Below are positions 58,668-64,000 of a stretch of DNA of 64,000 bases, piece by piece. The stretch's first letter is position 1, and every line of letters begins with the position of its first letter. This stretch comes from Mesorhizobium loti (lineage in GTDB: Bacteria; Pseudomonadota; Alphaproteobacteria; Rhizobiales; Rhizobiaceae). The position numbers and the translations under genes were made by a program. The notes under the pieces are model-generated. The model saw nothing but the letters and a program-made list of their open reading frames with translations. It searched no databases and was not told the DNA's origin. The stretch covers positions 5,895,001-5,959,000 of the forward strand of contig CP050293.1 of the NCBI GenBank assembly GCA_014189435.1, written 5' to 3'.

Positions 58668-58829
58668 GCGCCCCCCTCTGTCCTGCCGGACATCTCCCCC
58701 ACAAGGGGGGAGATTGGATTTCATCCTCACTTTCGCCAATTTTCAACGTCGCAAGAAGGGCGCCAATCGCGCGAACTGCCAATCTCCCCACCTGTGGGGG
58801 AGATGTCCGGCAGGACAGAGGGGGGCGCC
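58668..58829. repeat. long inverted repeat, family D, overlapping a gene start
   Basis: Left arm 58668-58717 and right arm 58779-58829 are near-perfect inverted copies of about 50 bases (GGCGCCCCCCTCTGTCCTGC type ends and a CTCCCCCAC...GGGGGAG hairpin). The right arm contains the ATG (58803) of the following membrane-protein gene. Confidence 0.85.
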
Positions 58830-60230
58830 GTAGGGTGCCGTCGTCAAGGGTTAGCTCTCGCCATTGCTGCATCTGCCCTCCTCCCCACCCCCGCCTTCGC
58901 CCACGCCTCCGACCGAGGCCACGTCCTGCTCCTGCCGACCGGCTACTATCTGATCGGCGGCGCCTTCGCCGTTGCCGTCAGCTTCCTCGTCCTGGCGCTG
59001 TTGCCGGCGGATTCGCTCGATCGCTTCTGGCGCCGCCGCCTGCCGTTATTCGCTCTCGGCGACGCCGCCCACACCACCATCAGCCTGATATCCTTTGCCG
59101 GCTTTGCAATCCTCATTACCGCGGGCCTTTTCGGCAGCCGCGACCCACTCTCCAACCCACTGCCTTTGGTGATCTGGACCCTGCTGTGGGCCGGCGTCAC
59201 CTTGCTGCAAGGTGTCTTCGGCGACCTCTGGTCATGGCTGAACCCTTGGGTTGGCCCGTGGCGTCTCGTCTCGCGCCTGTTCGGTGAAGGAAGATGGCGT
59301 CTGCCGCGATGGATCGGCTGCTGGCCGGCTGTCCTCTTGTTCTTCGCCTTTGCCTGGTTCGAACTCATCGATCCGGCGCCCGACGACCCGGCGCGGCTGG
59401 CCTTGGCCGCCGGCCTCTACTGGCTGTTCACTTTCCTGGCCATGCTAGCGTTCGGCTATCGCGCCTGGAGCCGCTGCGGCGAATTCCTGACGGTCTTCTT
59501 TTCGATGGTGGCGCGTTTCGCCGTCGTCGAGCGCAACGAAGACGGCCGGCTTGCACTTTGCTGGCCGGGCGCCAAACTGCTCGCTGCGGAGCCGCTACCA
59601 ACCAGCGGCATCGCCTTCCTGCTGCTGGCCCTGTCGTCGGTGTCCTTCGACGGCCTGTCGAAAACCTTCTTCTGGCTCGGCCTGTTCGGCATCAACCCGC
59701 TCGAATTCCCTGGCCGCAGCGCGGTGATCGGCAGCGGCACGCTCGGGCTCGTCCTGACATTCGTGCTGCTGGCGGCGGTGTTCCTGCTCGCCGTCTGGCT
59801 TGGCCAGCGTCTTGCCAGCAGCGATCACGCCCTCGGCCAGGCCTCCGGCCTGCTGGTGTGGTCGATCGTGCCGATCGCACTCGCCTATCATGTCGCGCAT
59901 TACCTGACGGCGCTGCTCGTCGACGGCCAATATGCGCTTGCTGCACTGTCCGACCCGTTCGCGCTGGGCTGGAACCTGTTCGGCACCGCCGACATGCAGG
60001 TCGAGGCCGGCATCGTTGCCGGGGCGGACTCGGCGTGGTGGCTGTGGAATGTCCAGGCCGGCGCCATCATATCAGGCCATGTGCTGGCCGTCCTCGTCGC
60101 CCACGGCTTCGCTTGGCGCCTGCACCCGCAGCCTTCCCGAGCGGCACTCAGCCAGTTCCCGCTTACCTTGCTGATGATCGCCTACACCGTCTTCGGCCTC
60201 TGGTTGCTTGCCACGCCGACCGGCGGATGA
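58803..60230 (+). CDS. polytopic membrane protein of unknown function
   Basis: 475 residues. N-terminal signal-like segment (to about residue 33, PTPAFA|HASD) followed by about ten hydrophobic helices; Trp-rich loops (GVFGDLWSWLNPWVGPWRLV) and GLSKTFFWLGLFGINPLEFPG. No family recognised. Only the ATG at 58803 gives an intact signal peptide among nearby starts, and that ATG lies inside the repeat arm, so the first nine or so residues are repeat-encoded. The same frame stays open upstream to 58620. Confidence 0.7.
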   Translation: MSGRTEGGAVGCRRQGLALAIAASALLPTPAFAHASDRGHVLLLPTGYYLIGGAFAVAVSFLVLALLPADSLDRFWRRRLPLFALGDAAHTTISLISFAGFAILITAGLFGSRDPLSNPLPLVIWTLLWAGVTLLQGVFGDLWSWLNPWVGPWRLVSRLFGEGRWRLPRWIGCWPAVLLFFAFAWFELIDPAPDDPARLALAAGLYWLFTFLAMLAFGYRAWSRCGEFLTVFFSMVARFAVVERNEDGRLALCWPGAKLLAAEPLPTSGIAFLLLALSSVSFDGLSKTFFWLGLFGINPLEFPGRSAVIGSGTLGLVLTFVLLAAVFLLAVWLGQRLASSDHALGQASGLLVWSIVPIALAYHVAHYLTALLVDGQYALAALSDPFALGWNLFGTADMQVEAGIVAGADSAWWLWNVQAGAIISGHVLAVLVAHGFAWRLHPQPSRAALSQFPLTLLMIAYTVFGLWLLATPTGG

Positions 60231-60382
60231 GAAAAGAGCGGCCTCGATATCCTTGGGGAAGCTCGCTTGCCACACCAAGGCTTTGGTGATTTAGTTTGTA
60301 CACATGCAATTTTTTGCCTCCTCCGAGCGAGGATGCCGAAGCCGCCTTATCGTTGGTCAAAACTGAAAACAGGGGAACGAAC

Positions 60383-61687
60383 ATGGCTGACAAGAACGGA
60401 TTTTTCGACCTCTCCAAGACTGGTCTCACCCGCCGCACGGCGCTGAAGGGTCTGGCCGCGGGCGCCGGCCTCGGCCTTGCGCCCGGCTTCGTCCGCTATT
60501 CCCAGGCGCAGATCTCGGCGCCGATCAAGATCGGCTTCCAGTCGCACCGCACCGGCATCGGCGCTGCCTATGGCCGGTGGTACGAGAAGACCACTGCTGC
60601 CGCGGTCAAGGCGATCAATGCCGCCGGCGGCATCAATGGCCGTCAGGTCGAAGTGATCATCGAGGATGACGGCACCGATCCCGGCCGTGGCGCCGAAGTT
60701 GTCGGCAAGTTCGCCACCCAGCACAAGACCGACATCGTCTTCGGCACGCTGTTCTCGCATGTCGTCATCGGCTCGGCGCCCGCCGCTGGCGAAAACAAGA
60801 TGCCCTATTTCGTCGTCAGCGAAGGCCACCACGTCGCCTCGACCAAGCTGAACCGTTATGTCTTCCAGCCCGGCATCACCGACGTGAAAAGCCAGATCCA
60901 GTCGATGGCGCCGTGGATCGCGGCCAATGCCGGCAAGAAGGTGACGCAGATCTTCCCCGATTTCGCCTTCGGCTACGACCACCGCGACTACCTGCCGCCG
61001 GCGCTGAAGGCGCAGGGCGCCGAGGTCATCGCGCAGATCGCCATCCCGCCGACGGAATCGTCCTTCACCAAGTATTTCCCGCAGATCCCGGCCGAGACCG
61101 AGGTGATCTACCACGTCATGGTCGGCCCGGCCGTGCTCACCTTCGTCAAGGAGCTCGGCGAGTTCTACGGCTCGAACCGGCCGCAACTGTTCGGCTTCAT
61201 CGATTCGCTCGAAGCCACCGACATCAACAGCCCCGGCCTCGAATTCCTCGACGGCAGCCACTTCTGGGAAGGCTCGCCACGCTACGCTCAGGCCGATGAT
61301 TCCGAGGCGCAGAAGGCCTATCGCGCCGCTGTCGGCATCGACGACAATGGCGCCGCCGTCGGCGATCCCAAGGACGTCTCCACCGCGGCCCACATGTTCG
61401 GCTGCTGGGAAACGCTCTATGTCGTCAAGAAGGCGATGGAAGACGCCGGCTACAAGGGCCCGGAAGACCGCGCCAAGCTGGTCGAGGCGACCGAGGCGCT
61501 GACTGCATTCGCCGAAGGTCCGGAGCATCCGCAGGGACCGAAAACCTTCAACGGCAAGATCCACCAGTGCTTTGGCATCCAGAATATCTCCAAGGTCGAG
61601 GGCGGCAAACTCAAGGTCGTGCACAAGACCAAGATCGAGGACGGGCTTTACGAGGCCGAGGGGGATTATACGACGCAGGCGCTGTGA
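60383..61687 (+). CDS. branched-chain-type ABC transporter substrate-binding protein, Tat-exported
   Basis: 434 residues. Twin-arginine motif TRRTALK (16-22) followed by a hydrophobic stretch, so export should be by the Tat route in folded form. Type I periplasmic-binding fold (GGINGRQVEVIIEDDGTDPG, ITDVKSQIQSMAPWIA). Such proteins bind amino acids, amides or urea; the ligand is not clear here. First gene of an operon continuing off the window; followed directly by a palindromic repeat. Confidence 0.87.
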   Translation: MADKNGFFDLSKTGLTRRTALKGLAAGAGLGLAPGFVRYSQAQISAPIKIGFQSHRTGIGAAYGRWYEKTTAAAVKAINAAGGINGRQVEVIIEDDGTDPGRGAEVVGKFATQHKTDIVFGTLFSHVVIGSAPAAGENKMPYFVVSEGHHVASTKLNRYVFQPGITDVKSQIQSMAPWIAANAGKKVTQIFPDFAFGYDHRDYLPPALKAQGAEVIAQIAIPPTESSFTKYFPQIPAETEVIYHVMVGPAVLTFVKELGEFYGSNRPQLFGFIDSLEATDINSPGLEFLDGSHFWEGSPRYAQADDSEAQKAYRAAVGIDDNGAAVGDPKDVSTAAHMFGCWETLYVVKKAMEDAGYKGPEDRAKLVEATEALTAFAEGPEHPQGPKTFNGKIHQCFGIQNISKVEGGKLKVVHKTKIEDGLYEAEGDYTTQAL

Positions 61688-61839
61688 GGCGCCTTACCCC
61701 CCTTGTGGGGAGGGTCGGCGAACAGGCTTCGCATTTGCGAAGCTTGTGAGACGGGGTGGGGGCTGCGACGGCCCATGCCCCACCCCCCACCCGACCGCTT
61801 CGCGGTCACCCTCCCCACGAGGGGGAGGGTAAGGGCGCC
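61688..61839. repeat. paired palindromic repeat, family B (B2), filling an operon gap
   Basis: Inverted arms bounded by GGCGCC at both ends (61688-61693 and 61834-61839); each arm has a CTCCCC...GGGGAG hairpin. It starts at the base after the binding-protein stop codon and ends five bases before the permease start codon, so the repeat is the whole intergenic region. Confidence 0.88.
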
Positions 61840-61844
61840 CCTGA

Positions 61845-62726
61845 ATGCACTTCGGTCCTCACCTCCTCCTCGCCGCCCTCGAAGGCCTCGTCACCTCAGC
61901 GGTGCTGGCGCTGACGGCGCTTGGGCTGTCGCTGGTGTTCGGCGTCATGCGGGTGGTCAATGTCGCGCATGGCGAGTTCTTCATGCTGGGCGCCGTGCTC
62001 GCCTGGGCGATCACCACGGCCATCGGCGGCCATCCTGCGCTCGGCTTCCTGGCGGCGCTGGTGATCGCGCCGCTGATCGTCGGCGCCATCGCGCTGGTCG
62101 CCGAACGGCTGGTGCTGCGCCGGCTCAACTACAATCCTGAAGCCACCATCGTTGCCACCATCGGCATGCTCTACATCATCCAGCAGCTGGCGCTGACCTT
62201 CTATGGTCCCGAGGCGCGGCCGGTGGAGCCGCCGTTCAGCTACCGCATCCTTTTGCCGTGGTTCGGCTACTCCGGCTACAAATTGTCTGTTATCGCCACT
62301 TCGGCGCTGCTGCTGATCGCGACGTGGCTGGTGCTGACGCGAACCAGGATCGGCCTCGTCATGCGCTCGACGCAGTATGACAGCGAGACAGCGCAGGCCT
62401 TCGGCATCCCCGTCGGCCGCGTCTATGCCGGCGTCTTCGCGCTTGGCGCCATGCTGGCGGCCATCGCCGCGGTGCTGATCGTGCCGATCAGCCAGGCGCA
62501 TTATCTGATGGGGCAGGATCCGCTGCTGCTGTCGTTCATCGTCGTCATCATCGGCGGCCTCGGTTCGCTGCGCGGCACCGTCGTCGCCGCCGTGCTGATC
62601 GGAATGTCCGACGGCATCATCTCGATGTTCTTCTCGCCGACTTTGGCCAAGATCATCGCCACGCTGCTGGTCGCCATGGTGCTGGTGTTCCGGCCGCAAG
62701 GCCTGTTCGGGACGGCATCGCGATGA
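61845..62726 (+). CDS. branched-chain-type ABC transporter permease LivH-like
   Basis: 293 residues, about eight hydrophobic helices; LTALGLSLVFGVMRVVNVAH-GEF and GGLGSLRGTVVAAVLIG are LivH signatures. The Shine-Dalgarno candidate (AAGGG) lies in the flanking palindromic repeat. It overlaps the next permease by four bases. Confidence 0.88.
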   Translation: MHFGPHLLLAALEGLVTSAVLALTALGLSLVFGVMRVVNVAHGEFFMLGAVLAWAITTAIGGHPALGFLAALVIAPLIVGAIALVAERLVLRRLNYNPEATIVATIGMLYIIQQLALTFYGPEARPVEPPFSYRILLPWFGYSGYKLSVIATSALLLIATWLVLTRTRIGLVMRSTQYDSETAQAFGIPVGRVYAGVFALGAMLAAIAAVLIVPISQAHYLMGQDPLLLSFIVVIIGGLGSLRGTVVAAVLIGMSDGIISMFFSPTLAKIIATLLVAMVLVFRPQGLFGTASR

Positions 62727-63685
62727 GCGAAGCTTCGCCGGCAAAGGCCTACGGCCTGCATCTCGGCGTCATCGCGCTGCTCTTCGTGCTGAGCTTCCTG
62801 CTGCCGGAGTATTATCACGGCCTGCTCGCCCGCATCATGGTGCTGGCGGTGTTCGCCACGGGCTACAACATGCTGTTCGGCTATGTCGGCCTGCTCAGCC
62901 TTGGCCATGCGATGTTCTTTGCCGCCGGGCTTTACGGCGCCGGCCTTGCCGTCATCCATCTCGGCTGGAACGTGCCGGCGGCCTTCGCCGCTGGAATTGC
63001 CTGCGGCGCCGTTCTTTCGCTGGCCATTGGTCTGCTGGCCCTGCGCACCACGGGCGTTGCCTTCATGATCGTCACCATGATGTTCGCGCAGGTGTCTTAC
63101 CTGATCATCCTCTATTTCGCGACGTGGACCGGCGGCGACCAGGGCATGGTCGTGCCGCAGCCGGCGCGTATCCTCACCTTCGGTGCGACATCGCTCGATC
63201 TCACCAACCCGACCGTGCGCTACATGACGGCGCTGGCGCTGTTTTCGATCGTGCTGCTCGTCACGCTTGCTATAGTCCGCTCCAGATATGGCCGCGTTCT
63301 GGTCGCTATCCGCGAGAACGAGGAGCGGACGAAGATGCTGGGCTACGACACGTTTTCGAACAAGCTCGCCGCCGTCGTCGTCTCCGGCACCATCTGCGCG
63401 GCGTCGGGTGCTGCCTACGCGCTGCTGTTCGGCTATGTCGGATCGAGCTTCGCCTCGGTGCAATACTCGATCCTGCCGCTGCTGTGGGTGCTGCTCGGCG
63501 GCGCCGCCACCACGCTCGGGCCGCTGATCGGCACGCTGTTCATGTACTATGTCATCGACGTTAGCAGTGGCTACACATCAGCCTATCTGCTGATCGTCGG
63601 CGTTGCCCTGATCCTGCTGGTGCTGTTTTTCCCAAAAGGCATTTTGGGCAGCATTCGCCAGCGCTGGCTCGAGTGGCTGCCATGA
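62723..63685 (+). CDS. branched-chain-type ABC transporter permease LivM-like
   Basis: 320 residues, about nine hydrophobic helices; YVGLLSLGHAMFFAAGLYGA and RENEERTKMLGYDTF are LivM motifs. It overlaps the LivG gene by four bases (ATGA). Confidence 0.87.
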   Translation: MSEASPAKAYGLHLGVIALLFVLSFLLPEYYHGLLARIMVLAVFATGYNMLFGYVGLLSLGHAMFFAAGLYGAGLAVIHLGWNVPAAFAAGIACGAVLSLAIGLLALRTTGVAFMIVTMMFAQVSYLIILYFATWTGGDQGMVVPQPARILTFGATSLDLTNPTVRYMTALALFSIVLLVTLAIVRSRYGRVLVAIRENEERTKMLGYDTFSNKLAAVVVSGTICAASGAAYALLFGYVGSSFASVQYSILPLLWVLLGGAATTLGPLIGTLFMYYVIDVSSGYTSAYLLIVGVALILLVLFFPKGILGSIRQRWLEWLP

Positions 63686-64000
63686 CGCCGCTTTTGACCA
63701 CCAAGGGCCTGTCGCGCAATTTCGGCGGCCTGCGGGCCGTCGACAATGTCGACTTTACCTTGATGCCGGGCGAGATCCGCGCCGTCATCGGCCCCAACGG
63801 CGCCGGGAAGACCACCTTCGTCAGCATGGTCAGCGGCCGCATCCAGCCCTCTTCGGGAGCCATCATCTTCGACGGCGCCGACATCACCAACCTGCCGACC
63901 TATGTCAGGGTGCGCCAGGGCATCGCCTACACGTTCCAGATCACCAGCATCTATGCCAACCTGTCCGTTTACGCCAACGTCGCGCTGCCCGTGCAACTGA
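63682..64000 (+). CDS. branched-chain-type ABC transporter ATPase LivG-like, cut by window end
   Basis: First 106 residues only. Walker A GPNGAGKTT and the Q-loop YTFQITSIYANLSVY are visible; the rest lies beyond the window. Fourth gene of the operon, overlapping the permease stop. Confidence 0.87.
   Translation, partial: MTPLLTTKGLSRNFGGLRAVDNVDFTLMPGEIRAVIGPNGAGKTTFVSMVSGRIQPSSGAIIFDGADITNLPTYVRVRQGIAYTFQITSIYANLSVYANVALPVQL

Noticed and set aside
60383..64000. Urea ABC transporter (urtABCDE) linked to urease
   Set aside because: The Liv-type fold fits, but the binding protein shows no feature I can tie specifically to UrtA, and urease is over 40 kb away; left as unknown ligand.

Overview
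The window is chromosomal-looking DNA from a high-GC alphaproteobacterium, most likely a Mesorhizobium-type member of the Rhizobiales. The evidence is the density of ABC uptake operons, the urease cluster order ureD-A-B-C-E-F-G with small genes of unknown function interleaved, a NodF/NodE-like pair, a Smo/MtlK polyol operon, two DUF1127 proteins and many long GC-rich palindromic intergenic repeats. The genus is an inference; no rRNA or tRNA gene is present to confirm it.

Layout. 1-6.9 kb: an hsdR remnant ended by a palindromic repeat, a penicillin-binding lipoprotein, a frameshifted coiled-coil membrane protein, an unknown gene bracketed by two direct copies of one repeat, a small P-loop kinase and an H1-like basic protein. 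6.9-9.3 kb (minus): a GST and a nodF/nodE-like ACP-ketosynthase pair. 9.5-18.4 kb: the urease locus (ureD, A, DUF1272, hupE/ureJ, B, then C, DUF29, a membrane protein, a GST, E, F, DUF3995, G). A secreted-protein gene on the minus strand splits ureB from ureC. 18.5-31.5 kb: a class II aldolase, HAD and LysR genes, then a SorC regulator and a complete polyol uptake/oxidation operon (binding protein, two permeases, ATPase, sorbitol-type SDR, mannitol dehydrogenase, HAD phosphatase, FGGY kinase). 31.5-37.9 kb (minus): a second sugar ABC operon with a zinc-type polyol dehydrogenase and an AraC regulator, converging on the first with almost no gap. 38-39.6 kb: a MATE pump. 39.7-47.0 kb (minus): a tight eight-gene unit of a branched-chain-type ABC transporter, a cyclase-family hydrolase, a cysteine-desulfurase-like PLP enzyme without the sulfur-carrying Cys, and an XRE-cupin regulator. 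This is the best candidate for an undescribed catabolic system. 47-52.6 kb: methyltransferases, a lipoprotein metallopeptidase, an N-terminal-LuxR/TPR regulator, DUF1127 and VOC genes. 52.7-57.2 kb: a polar amino-acid-type ABC operon with a ureohydrolase and a divergent LysR gene. 57.3-64 kb: pncB, a polytopic membrane protein, and the start of another branched-chain-type ABC operon running off the right edge.

Themes. Nitrogen and carbon scavenging dominate: five ABC importers, urease, and a ureohydrolase whose family mostly releases urea, which urease could then use (inference). Long inverted repeats sit between genes, inside operons and even at translation starts. In three ABC operons a hairpin or repeat lies exactly between the binding-protein gene and the permease genes, where it could set the expression ratio. 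I saw no CRISPR array, tRNA, rRNA, transposase, prophage or replication origin.
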